Shown here piece after piece: positions 18,825-29,113 of a stretch of 64,000 bases of DNA. The notes under the pieces are model-generated. The model saw nothing but the letters and a program-made list of their open reading frames with translations, ran no database searches and had not been told where the DNA came from. The stretch lies in assembly GCA_002337045.1 (NCBI GenBank), contig DDFF01000006.1, positions 124,001 to 188,000 on the forward strand, given 5' to 3'. How positions within the stretch are numbered: position 1 is the first letter of the stretch; each line of letters starts with the position of its first letter. The position numbers were made by a program, and so were the translations under genes. This DNA is from Bacteroidetes bacterium UBA1935 (GTDB taxonomy: Bacteria; Bacteroidota; Bacteroidia; Chitinophagales; Chitinophagaceae).

Positions 18825-19496
18825 CTACATCTCGCGGATTTTTACCCTCACATCGTGCGGTGCAGGCTCATTGCCACCAAAGTAGGGCAGCAGCTTATAG
18901 CCTATGGCTGTATTATCTGCACAGCCGCGTGTCATGGTATCTTTCTTGCCATCCAATTCAAAAATATACTTATCGAGCAGTATGTAAAGTTTGCAATCAA
19001 AGGCTTTGTTTAGTGCTACGGTACCTAATTTTTTATAACTACGCACAGTACCTGCATAGCAATAAGCGTGTATATGCATGGCACCATTCTCCCAATTCCA
19101 ACCAAAACGGGCACTATTTGTCTGGTGATGGCTGGTGCAGTCTGCAAAACCGAATAGTTTATTGATATCTGACTGATTGGTAGGGTCTACCGTGGCATAA
19201 ATACAACTACTATCCAGTATAGCACGAAAGTGCAGGAAAGTGTAATGCGTCAGTGCGTAATCATTATTGTCGCAGTAATTGTTGCCTTTTCTGATATTGT
19301 ATGTTTTGAAGCTATCCTCTGCACCTATTTGTGGTCTGTGGTTGTCATATTGGGTGTTATCTGACGATATAATAGTACCTGATGGTTTGGGAGTGGTATC
19401 CGTATTTACATTGCCTGAAGCACTACCAGCGTTGGCAGCATCTTGTTTTTTACAAGATATTGCTAGTAAGAATATTACAAATAGGCGTTTATACAT
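18825..19496 (-). CDS. Hypothetical lipoprotein
   Basis: 223 residues, not recognised. The signal MYKRLFVIFLLAISC carries lipobox AISC, followed by a low-complexity Ala/Gly/Ser/Thr linker (about 20-45). The globular part contains five Cys and aromatic-rich stretches such as HYTFLHFRAILDSSCIYATV and ARFGWNWENGAMHIHAYCYAG, which look like a beta-sandwich of the lectin/glycanase kind, but this is only an impression. Converges with ruvC with a 1-bp gap. Expected at the outer membrane. No function assigned. Confidence 0.65.
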   Translation of the reverse strand: MYKRLFVIFLLAISCKKQDAANAGSASGNVNTDTTPKPSGTIISSDNTQYDNHRPQIGAEDSFKTYNIRKGNNYCDNNDYALTHYTFLHFRAILDSSCIYATVDPTNQSDINKLFGFADCTSHHQTNSARFGWNWENGAMHIHAYCYAGTVRSYKKLGTVALNKAFDCKLYILLDKYIFELDGKKDTMTRGCADNTAIGYKLLPYFGGNEPAPHDVRVKIREM

Positions 19497-19711
19497 ATCA
19501 AATTAAGCTAAAGTTAAATGTAATATATCGTAAATAATTCGACATCTTTTGGTCAAAATAATTAGATACGAACTTGCATAGGCAAAGGGTTTTGCTTACT
19601 TTTAAATCGTTAAAAACCGTAAAACCTATCAAGACATCATACACGTGGTGTGTATTTTGTTTTGCTCAAAAACAACTTGAAGACAATTCAGAAAAACATT
19701 ATCGAATTCAT

Positions 19712-20407
19712 ATGCCCGATAAAGCCAAAATACTTTTAGTAGAGGATGACCCAACGCTTAGTTATGTAGTACGTGATAGCCTTTCTAATAACGGCTATGA
19801 AGTAATACATTGTGCAGATGCAGAAACTGCATGGGCGCAGTTTATGAAGCACAACTTTGATGTTTGCCTGTTGGATGTAATGCTGCCTAAAAAAGACGGC
19901 ATGCATCTTGCTACGCAGATAAGGCAGAAAAACGAAAGTATTCCCATACTGTTGCTCACATCCAAAAACATGGATGATGATAAGATTGCAGGTTTCCGTA
20001 GTGGCGCAGACGACTACATAACCAAGCCATTCAACATGCAGGAGCTTTTGCTACGCCTTGAGGTGTTCCTGAAACGCACACGTAAGAAGGAAGATGACTC
20101 GCCTAAAGATGTAATGTTGGGTACACTACAATTTGACTACAACAATCTGGTACTGAAAAATGATAAAATAGAGCATCAGCTTACACAGCGCGAGGCAGAC
20201 CTTATCAAATTTCTGGTACAGAATGCCAACCGTGTACTGAAACGTGATGAAATACTGCTGAATGTATGGGGTAAAGAAGATTACTTCCTCGGTCGTAGTA
20301 TGGACGTATTCATTACCAAAGTGCGTAAGTTCATTAAGGAAGAACCTGGTGTAGAGCTGCAAACCATACACGGTATAGGCTTCAAATTTGTGTACAACGC
20401 ACAGTAA
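19712..20407 (+). CDS. OmpR/PhoB-family response regulator
   Basis: 231 residues from ATG 19712; a 46-codon upstream extension in frame lacks domain character. The receiver domain (about 6-120) has acidic pocket Glu11/Asp12/Asp13, phospho-acceptor Asp55 (LLDVMLPKKDG), Thr83 and Lys105 (TKPF). The winged-helix DNA-binding domain (about 135-230) shows LTQREADLIKFLVQNANRVL and the ending IHGIGFKF. It resembles the RprY-type regulators of Bacteroidetes. No histidine kinase is adjacent, so it is an orphan in this window. A strong terminator follows. Confidence 0.92.
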   Translation: MPDKAKILLVEDDPTLSYVVRDSLSNNGYEVIHCADAETAWAQFMKHNFDVCLLDVMLPKKDGMHLATQIRQKNESIPILLLTSKNMDDDKIAGFRSGADDYITKPFNMQELLLRLEVFLKRTRKKEDDSPKDVMLGTLQFDYNNLVLKNDKIEHQLTQREADLIKFLVQNANRVLKRDEILLNVWGKEDYFLGRSMDVFITKVRKFIKEEPGVELQTIHGIGFKFVYNAQ

Positions 20408-20439
20408 TCAATCTGGTTTTTACAACTTAATATAAATGC

Positions 20440-20470
20440 AAAAGCGATGGGTAGACACCCATCGCTTTTT
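20440..20470 (+). terminator. Terminator after response regulator
   Basis: AAAAGCGATGGGT-AGAC-ACCCATCGCTTTTT: perfect 13-bp stem with tetraloop. Usable in both directions; it also lies just downstream of the PorP/SprF gene on the minus strand. Confidence 0.9.
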
Positions 20471-20489
20471 CTATCCTCTATATGTAACG

Positions 20490-21554
20490 CTAAAATTGTT
20501 CTTCGCCGCTTGCATCAAGCATCTGTTCAAAGCGAGGACAGGCAACACTGCTCCTGTATCCTTCACGATGCTTTACCCTTCCGCGTACGAATAATGATAT
20601 TTCATAACCTGCAGTACCATTGGTAGCAGGCCTTAGTCCCGATGTATTAAAATCGTAAGATGCAGTAACCGAATATTGGCTATAGTCTATTTTCACTGTT
20701 GGTATCCAGGCATCTTTTGCACGTATAAAAGCACCACCATACAGAATGACTGCTTTAGACATTTCAGGATTGGTTGCCCTCCAGCTAACCAACGCACCTG
20801 CTATCAATTCTGTGTAAGGCCCTTGTGTAGTATAGTTGGCATGCACAGTAATACCTATCTGATCTGTAATAGAAGCTTTCACACCCAAGTTAGCAGTCCA
20901 TTTGGTATCCAATCTTAATACTTGTCCGTTATCGTTGAAGCTTTGTTTAGGTTTTGCAACGTGATAACCTGCCACACCTATATAATAGTTTACATTTCTT
21001 GACGGGCCAATGGTACTGTTAAAACTCATACCTGCACCAAGATCGTATGCCTGCATACTTACATTCTGCATGTTTTCTCCGGTAGCAGCAGTTTGGTCAT
21101 AACCGCCGTTTATATACTGCGTACTGAAAGTAGCTTTCGACATATCGAAGGCTCGCTGTATATAACCACCTGTAAAACCAACTGATAAATAAGAACGACG
21201 GCCATCAGCCATTACCTTGTTATAGTTGATGGCAGGGTATACCTGCATACTGGTAAAGTTGATGCTACCAGCGCGATCGTAAGTAGCACTTACACCAAAG
21301 CTTACATAGTCGCCAACTTCTCTATTTACAGCAATACGGGTTTCTGCAGATGCCAGCATTGTTTGAAATGGAACAGAGATATTGCTCCACTGTGTACGGT
21401 AGTTTACACCGGCTTTATAGTCGCCGCTGAAAATACCCGTGAGGGCAGGATTACGAAGAATTGCATTTTCGTAAAACTGTGAGAAGTGTATATCCTGCGC
21501 ATAAGCTGCAGTTTGCAGCATAATGGCAAATAATACAATCGATAATTTCTTCAT
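20490..21554 (-). CDS. PorP/SprF family T9SS outer-membrane protein
   Basis: 354 residues with signal peptide MKKLSIVLFAIMLQTAAYAQ and the family opening QDIHFSQFYENAILRNPALTGIF, followed by an amphipathic beta-barrel with many aromatic strand ends. PorP/SprF proteins attach type IX cargo with a type B (CHU_C) C-terminal domain to the surface; SprF is paired with the adhesin SprB in gliding Flavobacterium. Here the gene follows a 2428-residue CHU_C protein after 26 bp on the same strand, so it is very likely the dedicated partner of that protein. Confidence 0.93.
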   Translation of the reverse strand: MKKLSIVLFAIMLQTAAYAQDIHFSQFYENAILRNPALTGIFSGDYKAGVNYRTQWSNISVPFQTMLASAETRIAVNREVGDYVSFGVSATYDRAGSINFTSMQVYPAINYNKVMADGRRSYLSVGFTGGYIQRAFDMSKATFSTQYINGGYDQTAATGENMQNVSMQAYDLGAGMSFNSTIGPSRNVNYYIGVAGYHVAKPKQSFNDNGQVLRLDTKWTANLGVKASITDQIGITVHANYTTQGPYTELIAGALVSWRATNPEMSKAVILYGGAFIRAKDAWIPTVKIDYSQYSVTASYDFNTSGLRPATNGTAGYEISLFVRGRVKHREGYRSSVACPRFEQMLDASGEEQF

Positions 21555-21580
21555 GATAAAATCTTTTTAGCAGTTACACA

Positions 21581-24500
21581 TTATCTAACCAACGAAATAT
21601 CACCTTTCAACTCTATCAGTTCTCCCGACTCGCAGTATGCTTTGATGAAATACACAAATACATCCGGTTTCAGCGGTGCATTTTTGAAAGTACCATCCCA
21701 ACCAGAAGCAGGGTCATTTATCTTCATATCATCTCTTGCAAAAACAAGTTCTCCCCAACGGCTATATACACGTACACTCTTCACATAATCAAGGCCTTTA
21801 CCTTGTGGGTAGAACATATCATTTACACCATCCCCATTCGGTGTGAAGGTATTTGGTATAAATAACTGGCTGTTTTCGCACAATACCCTTACTGTAATAT
21901 TGTCCGAACCTTCACAACCATAATTATCAGTTACGGTTACCTTGTAAGCTGTAGTACGCCTTGGCGATGCAACAGGGTTTGCACAATTATCGCAACTCAA
22001 TTGATAGTATGGTGTCCAGCTATACGTAGATATATTCTCTCCGGCAGCCCTCAGTTGTGTACTGTTACCACCTCCTATCGTCACATCAGGACCAAGTTCC
22101 ACTACAGGCAACGGATGCACTGTCACATTTATATAACCCGTATCAGTGAAACAATCTCCTTGCTTAACTATAACGGTATACTTTGTTGTATTGTTTGGAG
22201 ACGCTTTTACTTTAGGCAATTGGTGGTTATTCAATCCATCTGCCGGTATCCAGGTATAAGTAGAGCCTCCGGTTGCGTACAGGTCGGCCGTGCCACCGAT
22301 ACAGAATTCTGCATCAGGACCATAAGTAACCGGGCCACGTTCTATTATGGAAACAGTTACTTTATCAGAGTCACTACAACCGATGTTATCTTTACCAATT
22401 ACTGTATACGTAGTATTAACCGTTGGTTTTGCAATCGGGTTATAACAATTAGTACAAGATAGTGTAGCGCCGGGAGTCCATGAGTAAGAGTCTGCACCGC
22501 TACCCGTTAATTGAGCAGAAGAGCCTTCACAAATTACGATGTCCTCACCTGCACTTACATTAGGTTTAGGGTGAACAACAACTTTTATATATGCAGTATT
22601 GCTACAACCATCAATACTGGTACCTGTTACTGCATAGTTGGTAGTTACAGAAGGGCTTGCAACAGGTATAGTACAAGTAGTACATGATAAGCCAGCAGAA
22701 GGTGTCCATAAATAAGTTGCTGCGCCTATTATGCTCAGGGAAACACTTTGACCTTCACATATTTCCTGATCATTAGACACATACAATACTGGCATTGGCA
22801 ATACATTTACAGTTATAGTACCTGTAGACGAACAGCCATTTGTAGTGCCTGTAACTGTGTATGTAGTTGTACTTGTTGGTGTTGCTAAAGGATTAGGACA
22901 TGTAGCACAAGACAAGCTTGATGATGGAGACCAATTATAACTGGCAGCGCCTGTTACATTCAGCTGTTTTGATGCACCTTCACAAATTGTGCCACCACCT
23001 GTTACATTAATTACAGGCAAAGGATTTACAACGAGCGTTATTATACCCGTATCTGTACAACCGTTTGCATCCGTACCTGTTACTACATATTTGGTAGTTG
23101 TAGTTGGTGTTGCTACAGGATTGCTACAAGTACTGCAAGACAAAGAAGATGAAGGAGTCCATACATAAGAAGTAGCACCATAAGCTACCAGTATCGTATT
23201 TGTACCGGCACATATTGCAGATGCACCTGTTGCAGTAACACTAGGCAGCGGATTTACAGTTACAGTTACAAAATCAGTATCACTGCAACCGTTTGCTGCA
23301 ACACCAATAACTCTATAGGTAGTAGTTCCGGTTGGTGTTGCTATTGGATTTGCACATGCAATACAAGACAAACCTGTAGAAGGCGACCACTGATAATTTG
23401 CCGCACCTGTTGCAGATAAATTTGCAGATGCACCTGCGCATATTGTTTTATTAGTACCGGCATCTACTACAGGTTTTGTATTGATGCTGATAGTTATCAT
23501 ACCTGTATCTGTACAACCGTTTGCATCAGTACCGGTTACAATATATGTAGTTACCGAAGAAGGTGTTGCTACTGGGCTGATACATGTATTGCAAGACAAC
23601 GTGCCAGATGGTGTCCATACATAAGATACAGCACCAATAGCTGTAAGTGTAGCAGAAGAACCCGCACAAACTACACTGCTACCGCTTGCAGTTACATTAG
23701 GTAGCGGATTTACAGTTACAGTTACACTGGCAGATTTAGAACAGCCATTTGCATCCGTACCTGTTACTGTATATGTTGTAGTACTAGCAGGAGTTGCTAT
23801 TGGGCTTGCACATGTGCTGCAAGACAAACTACCAGATGGTGTCCATACATAAGATACAGCACCACTGGCTCCTAATGTTGTCGATGCACCGACACAGATT
23901 GCTCTGTTGCTGCCGGCACTTACATTAGGTAGTGCATTTACAGTTACTGTTACTGTAGATGTATTTACACAACCGTTAGCATCTGTACCCGTTACTGTAT
24001 ATGTTGTGTTGGTTGCAGGGTTGGCTACCGTGTTTGCACATGTAGCGCAAGAAAGTGTAGTGGCTGGTGTCCATACATAAGATGTAGCACCGGTTGCGCT
24101 GAGCGTTGTCGTAGAGCCATTACAGATAGTCTGGTTAGAGCCTGCGCTAACAAGCGGAAGTGCATTAAGCGTAATATTAACAACACCTGTATCTATACAA
24201 CCATTGGCATCCGTACCTGTTACTACATAAGTAGTAGTAGCAGTAGGTGTAGCCACAGGGCTGGTACATGTACTGCAAGACAAAGTGCCTGCAGGTGTCC
24301 ATACATAGCTTACAGCGCCGTTTGCAGTAAGTGTTGCAGTAGAGCCTGTACATACTGCTGTCTTATTAGATGCGGCTGTAACATTTGGCAAGTTATTAAC
24401 CGTAACAGTAACTGTTGCTGTGTTAGAACAGCCATTGGCATCGGTACCTGTTACTGTATATATAGTTGTTGTGGTTGGTGTTGCAACAGGGCTTACACAT

Positions 24501-27500
24501 GTGCTGCAAGACAAACTACCTGCAGGCGTCCATACATAAGACGATGCACCACTGGCAACGAGTGTAGTTGATGCACCATAGCAAATTGATACAGGGCTGC
24601 CTGCACTTACTGTTGGTTTGTTGTTTACTGTTACAGTTACATTAGCTGTGTTTACACAACCATTAGCATCAGTACCAGTTACTGTATATGTTGTAGTTGT
24701 AGTTGGGTTTGCTACAGGGTTGGCACATGCAGCGCAAGAAAGTGTAGTTGCAGGTGTCCATACATAGCTTGTTGCGCCAGTACCTGTAAGTGTAGTGGAA
24801 GACCCGTGACAGATAGCTGTATTGCTGCCTGCACCTACTGCAGGCAGGGCATTTACAGTTACCGTTACTGTGCCTGTGTCTGTACAACCATTAGCATCGG
24901 TACCAGTTACTACATATGTAGTAGTTGCTGTTGGCGTTGCTACAGGGCTGGTACATGTACTACAAGACAAAGTGCCTGCAGGTGTCCATACATAAGACGA
25001 CGCACCATTTGCTGTGAGAGTTGCAGTAGAACCTATACATACTGCTGTTTTGTTGGAAACTGCATTTACATTAGGCTTGTTGTTTACATTTACTGTTACC
25101 TGTGCAGTGTCTGTACAACCATTAGCATCAGTACCGGTTACTATATATGTTGTTGTACTTGCAGGTAAAGCAGTAGTAACTGCACAGTTTGTACAAGACA
25201 ATCCCGCAGGAGGAGCCCATGAATAGGTTGATGCACCACTGGCTGTAAGTATAGTACCCGTAGTTGCTCCCTGGCATATTGCTGCGGCACCCGTTACTGT
25301 TACGTTTGGTGGTGTATGAATTATTACTGTTTTAATCGTCGTGTCTTTACAACCTTGTGCATTGGTTACTATCAACCTTACACTGTAGTTGCCAGGTGCA
25401 GTATATGCATGAGATGGATTGTGCGCTGTGCTTGTACCACCATCACCAAAATCCCAGCTACGTCCTATCACATTACTGATGCTAAATAGAACAGTATCTG
25501 TAAATTGTACAGTACCGGCATTACAAATTACATTCGGCGAGAAGCTGAAGTCTGCATCCATCTTATCTACCTTCACCGTATCAGTTCCGAATATAGGAAC
25601 CAGACAAGAAGCACCGTCGCTTAATATCAGTTTAGGCACATACTTACCCGTTTGTGTATATGTGTAGCTATAAGTATTACCTGTTGTTGTTTGTGTAAAG
25701 CCGTTACTCATATCCCATATCAGAGACGTGGCATTGGTTGTAGTAGCAGAGAAGTTTACAGTTACAGGATTACAACCTGCTATTGGTGTGTATGTAAATG
25801 AACCCGTAGGACCGTATATGGTTACATGCTTGGTTAATGAGTCTTTACAACCTGCATTAGTAGTACCTATCAGTTTGATGTTATAAACACCCGGATAGGT
25901 ATATAAGGCAGTAGGATTTGCTAATGAAGACTGGCCACCGTTACCAAAAGTCCAAACGTAAGAAGAAACTCCTGATGACGTATTAGTAAAGTTTACCAGC
26001 AACGGCGGACAGTTTGCCACCGTATCACTCATAGTAAATCCTATAGCCGGGCTGTTTATTTTTATGTATGCTGTTTTTGTCATGGAGTCTGTACAGCCAT
26101 ACATATCTGTAACCACTAGTTTTACAGTATAAGTACCCGGTGTTGTGTATACGTGGGTAGGTGTTAACTGAGTAGATGTTCCACCATCGCCCCAATACCA
26201 CATACATGTAAAGCTAGCACCCCCTGAATAGTTGTACATTTGCACTTGTTGTCCTACACATATATTTGTATCCGGTGTGTAGAACTGTGCAACAGGTTTA
26301 CTTGCAGTTACATAGTTATTTTTTATCAAAGAGTCTTTACAGCCATTAGCATCTGTCACTACCAATTTTACCGGCCATGTACCGCCATATATATATGTGT
26401 AAGAAATAGTATTGCTTGTTGTTGGTTGCAGACCACCATATACAAAATCCCAAACCTTACCTGTTATAGCAAACCCACCATTTGGTGTACTCAGGTCGTT
26501 AAAGGTAGCGGTAAATGGCAGGCAACCTACCAATGGTGCACCTGAAAAATCAACATTCGGGCTACCAACGCGTATATAGTTTATTTTGGTGAGCGAATCT
26601 TTACAGCCATAGCTATCTGTAACTACTAGCTTAGGGCTGTAAGTACCACCTGCAGGGTATGAATAGTAAAGCGTTGCTGCGCCTGTTGTAAAGGTTAGAT
26701 TATTTCCGAAATCCCATGTATACGCATTACCTGTACCTGGTGTTGTAATACTAAAGGTGGTGCTCTCTCCTTTACACAGTGTAGTATCAGATACTGTAAA
26801 TACCGGCGATAGTGGCTGAATGTTTACAGTTCTTGACATTGTGCTTGAACACCCATATGTAGTATTGTATACATTCAGTGTTACAGTTTTTGTACCGGTA
26901 GTGGTATATGTATGTGTTAAAGTACCACCCACTTGGGTAGATGTACCACCGTCACCAAAATCCCAGCTATATGTATTGGCACCAATAGAGCTATCCGACA
27001 GTGTAATGGTATACCTGTTGGTACAAGACGTTGCCAGTCCAAAATTTGCCTCGGGCGGATGTACTGTTATATAATTAGTTCTTGTTGCGGTATCGCGACA
27101 GCCATTGTTGTTAGCTATCAGCATTACAGTATACACGCCTCTGGTATAACCGTTGTATACAGGGTTTGTAGCTGTAGATGTACCACCATTACCATACAAC
27201 CATGTGTATGTTGTAGCACCTGTTGAAGCATTAGTAAATGTTACAGGACTGGCAGGACACAACGCAGTAGGTGTAGCACTGAAAGCCGCAGAAGGTTTTG
27301 TGGCAACTGTAACAGTAGTTGTTTTTGTTAAAGTACAACTACCTGTAGTATACGTAAGTGTTACTGTATAGGTACCTGAAGATGTGTATGTATGCGATTG
27401 CGTATTGCATGTAGAACAAGATACTGTTCCTGAACCATCGCCAAAATCCCATGTGTAATTGGTTACAGGGACCAGTGTAGTAATATTTGCTGTAAAGGAA

Positions 27501-28867
27501 ATAGTTACAGGCGCACAACCCGAATATGAAGCAACACTAATTGTTGCTGTAGGTTGCTGTATTTTAACATAGTTTGTTCGTGTAAATGAGTCTGTACAAC
27601 CAGATGCACTTGTTGCAATCAGTTTTACACTGTAGTTGCCTAGCGCGTTGTAAGTATTTGAAGGATTGGCAGAGGTAGATGTATTACCATCACCAAAACG
27701 CCACAGGTATGATGCTGCGTTTATTGTACTGTTAGTAAAATTGGTAGTTAGCGGCGCAGCACATGCCTCTGTAGGGGAGCCTGTGAAATTGATTGTAGGG
27801 TTCTGATTAACAGTGATAGTTTTTGAATCCGTATCACTACAGCCAGATCTTGAAACGATAAGTGTTACTGTGTATGTACCTGTGCTGCTGTAAGTGTATG
27901 TGGGGCTGGTAGAAGTAGATGTACCACCTGTACCGAAACTCCACGCACTGGTATAACCTGCAGGCGTAGATGTATTGGTAAAGTTTACTGTTTTACCCGT
28001 ACATACTGATAGCGAGCTTACATTGAAAGATGCATTTGGTGCACCTATATTTACAAAAGAGTTGCTTGTAAATGTGTCTTTACAACCTGCAGCATTTGTT
28101 GCTATCAACCTAACGGTGTAAGAACCATTTGCTGTGTATGTGTGTGTAGGACTGGTAGAAGTAGATGTACCACCATCACCAAAATCCCAATCGTAAGAAA
28201 CTGCGCTTGTAGATGTATTTGTGAAAGTTGTAGTTACCGGAGATGTACAAGAATTATTGCCGGTAGCTGTAAAAGAAGCCGTTGGCTTCGGTAATATTTT
28301 TATGTAGTTACTCTTTATCAGCGATTTAGAACAGCTGTTACCATTTGTAACAAGTAGTGTAACCGTATAGTTACCAAAAGCTGTATATGTGTGTGTAGGA
28401 TTCGCAGATGTAGATGTATTACCATCGCCAAAGTCCCACAGATATGTTGTAGTACCCGTGCCACCCGCTACAGAGTTATTAGTAAAGCTAATAGTACGAG
28501 GCACTTGGCAAGACGGGGTAGAGTCTGCTGTAAACGCAACAGTAGGCGAAGGTGCTACTGTTATGTAATTTGTAAATGCCTGTGTATCAGCACCATTGCT
28601 ATTAGTAGCTATCAACGTTACGGTATATGTACCGGGATTGATATACGTTGTTGATGGATTTTGAAGGGTAGAAGTACTACCATTACCAAGATCCCAATAC
28701 CAACTTGTTGGGGTGTTGGTACTAAGGTCTGTAAAGTTTGATACGATGGGTGAACATCCTGATGTAGTGCTTGCGCTAAAGTTTGCCACCGGAACCTGCG
28801 AATAGGCTACGTTGACAGACAGGATAGAAAAGCATACACACAAAAATGCGTACAAGTATTTATTCAT
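21581..28867 (-). CDS. Giant PKD/Ig-like-repeat T9SS adhesin with CHU_C domain
   Basis: 2428 residues. Signal peptide about 1-23 (cleavage after AYS). About 14 PKD domains (residues 24-1185) with the WDFGDGGTST signature and A/N-x-G-C-x-D-x-x-T spacing. Then 15 Ig-like repeats of about 76 residues (1186-2326) with C-x-G, S-Y-x-W-T-P, L-S-C-x-x-C and TGTDANGC blocks, four Cys per repeat suggesting paired disulfides. The C-terminus, from FIPNTFTPNGDGVND onward (about 2327-2428), is a CHU_C / type B T9SS signal. This is a surface filament like SprB, for gliding or attachment. The SprF-like gene follows directly. Thr/Ser-rich and coded by strongly repetitive DNA, so assembly errors are possible. 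Confidence 0.93.
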   Translation of the reverse strand: MNKYLYAFLCVCFSILSVNVAYSQVPVANFSASTTSGCSPIVSNFTDLSTNTPTSWYWDLGNGSTSTLQNPSTTYINPGTYTVTLIATNSNGADTQAFTNYITVAPSPTVAFTADSTPSCQVPRTISFTNNSVAGGTGTTTYLWDFGDGNTSTSANPTHTYTAFGNYTVTLLVTNGNSCSKSLIKSNYIKILPKPTASFTATGNNSCTSPVTTTFTNTSTSAVSYDWDFGDGGTSTSTSPTHTYTANGSYTVRLIATNAAGCKDTFTSNSFVNIGAPNASFNVSSLSVCTGKTVNFTNTSTPAGYTSAWSFGTGGTSTSTSPTYTYSSTGTYTVTLIVSRSGCSDTDSKTITVNQNPTINFTGSPTEACAAPLTTNFTNSTINAASYLWRFGDGNTSTSANPSNTYNALGNYSVKLIATSASGCTDSFTRTNYVKIQQPTATISVASYSGCAPVTISFTANITTLVPVTNYTWDFGDGSGTVSCSTCNTQSHTYTSSGTYTVTLTYTTGSCTLTKTTTVTVATKPSAAFSATPTALCPASPVTFTNASTGATTYTWLYGNGGTSTATNPVYNGYTRGVYTVMLIANNNGCRDTATRTNYITVHPPEANFGLATSCTNRYTITLSDSSIGANTYSWDFGDGGTSTQVGGTLTHTYTTTGTKTVTLNVYNTTYGCSSTMSRTVNIQPLSPVFTVSDTTLCKGESTTFSITTPGTGNAYTWDFGNNLTFTTGAATLYYSYPAGGTYSPKLVVTDSYGCKDSLTKINYIRVGSPNVDFSGAPLVGCLPFTATFNDLSTPNGGFAITGKVWDFVYGGLQPTTSNTISYTYIYGGTWPVKLVVTDANGCKDSLIKNNYVTASKPVAQFYTPDTNICVGQQVQMYNYSGGASFTCMWYWGDGGTSTQLTPTHVYTTPGTYTVKLVVTDMYGCTDSMTKTAYIKINSPAIGFTMSDTVANCPPLLVNFTNTSSGVSSYVWTFGNGGQSSLANPTALYTYPGVYNIKLIGTTNAGCKDSLTKHVTIYGPTGSFTYTPIAGCNPVTVNFSATTTNATSLIWDMSNGFTQTTTGNTYSYTYTQTGKYVPKLILSDGASCLVPIFGTDTVKVDKMDADFSFSPNVICNAGTVQFTDTVLFSISNVIGRSWDFGDGGTSTAHNPSHAYTAPGNYSVRLIVTNAQGCKDTTIKTVIIHTPPNVTVTGAAAICQGATTGTILTASGASTYSWAPPAGLSCTNCAVTTALPASTTTYIVTGTDANGCTDTAQVTVNVNNKPNVNAVSNKTAVCIGSTATLTANGASSYVWTPAGTLSCSTCTSPVATPTATTTYVVTGTDANGCTDTGTVTVTVNALPAVGAGSNTAICHGSSTTLTGTGATSYVWTPATTLSCAACANPVANPTTTTTYTVTGTDANGCVNTANVTVTVNNKPTVSAGSPVSICYGASTTLVASGASSYVWTPAGSLSCSTCVSPVATPTTTTIYTVTGTDANGCSNTATVTVTVNNLPNVTAASNKTAVCTGSTATLTANGAVSYVWTPAGTLSCSTCTSPVATPTATTTYVVTGTDANGCIDTGVVNITLNALPLVSAGSNQTICNGSTTTLSATGATSYVWTPATTLSCATCANTVANPATNTTYTVTGTDANGCVNTSTVTVTVNALPNVSAGSNRAICVGASTTLGASGAVSYVWTPSGSLSCSTCASPIATPASTTTYTVTGTDANGCSKSASVTVTVNPLPNVTASGSSVVCAGSSATLTAIGAVSYVWTPSGTLSCNTCISPVATPSSVTTYIVTGTDANGCTDTGMITISINTKPVVDAGTNKTICAGASANLSATGAANYQWSPSTGLSCIACANPIATPTGTTTYRVIGVAANGCSDTDFVTVTVNPLPSVTATGASAICAGTNTILVAYGATSYVWTPSSSLSCSTCSNPVATPTTTTKYVVTGTDANGCTDTGIITLVVNPLPVINVTGGGTICEGASKQLNVTGAASYNWSPSSSLSCATCPNPLATPTSTTTYTVTGTTNGCSSTGTITVNVLPMPVLYVSNDQEICEGQSVSLSIIGAATYLWTPSAGLSCTTCTIPVASPSVTTNYAVTGTSIDGCSNTAYIKVVVHPKPNVSAGEDIVICEGSSAQLTGSGADSYSWTPGATLSCTNCYNPIAKPTVNTTYTVIGKDNIGCSDSDKVTVSIIERGPVTYGPDAEFCIGGTADLYATGGSTYTWIPADGLNNHQLPKVKASPNNTTKYTVIVKQGDCFTDTGYINVTVHPLPVVELGPDVTIGGGNSTQLRAAGENISTYSWTPYYQLSCDNCANPVASPRRTTAYKVTVTDNYGCEGSDNITVRVLCENSQLFIPNTFTPNGDGVNDMFYPQGKGLDYVKSVRVYSRWGELVFARDDMKINDPASGWDGTFKNAPLKPDVFVYFIKAYCESGELIELKGDISLVR
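21890..25312 (-). repeat. 15 tandem Ig-like repeats with three-unit higher-order period
   Basis: Coding tandem repeat of about 228 bp per unit. Units 2, 5 and 8 share the C-x-G-S-T/S-A-T-L-T-A start and a D-T-G ending. Units 3 and 6 share the ATSYVWTPATTLSC block and a CVNT ending. Units 4 and 7 share GASTTL, a GSLSCSTC block and a C-S ending. Units 2-4 and 5-7 are thus copies of one 229-residue (687-bp) block. Units 9-15 are more diverged. Confidence 0.85.
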
Positions 28868-29113
28868 ACGTTGGTTTGTCTGGTTTAGTGTATCCCCTAT
28901 TTTTTGTTTTGAAATGAATCCAGACTGATGGAAAACGCTACATATAATCTTGTCACAAATTTATATAAATTGTGGATAAACTGTTATTTTTTGTGTATAA
29001 ATGTGGAAAAGTTAGTAATTATTTTACAGATAAAATAAATACATGCATAATTCAATTAAAATCAATTAATTGAAAATGAAACGAAGAATTAAAATTTGGG
29101 GATTTCTTGTTGA
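28868..29113. other. AT-rich intergenic region with DnaA-box-like cluster
   Basis: Separates the adhesin start from the pdxJ stop, both on the minus strand. It holds TGTGGATAA (28971-28979, perfect DnaA box, reverse orientation), TGTGTATAA (28992-29000) and TGTGGAAAA (29002-29010), then about 80 bp of nearly pure A/T. Minus-strand TAAATTTG (28963-28956) fits a -7 promoter box for the adhesin gene, with about 83 nt of leader. Confidence 0.55.

Noticed and set aside
19642..19647. CACGTG as possible parS core
   Set aside because: Flanks (ATA...GTG) do not match GTTYCACGTGRAAC. The same applies to CACGTG at 43634, 56452, 59030 and 63199.
21890..25312. Regularly spaced repeats that could suggest a CRISPR array
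   Set aside because: Units are about 228 bp, in one continuous reading frame and diverged like protein repeats; no spacers and no cas genes.
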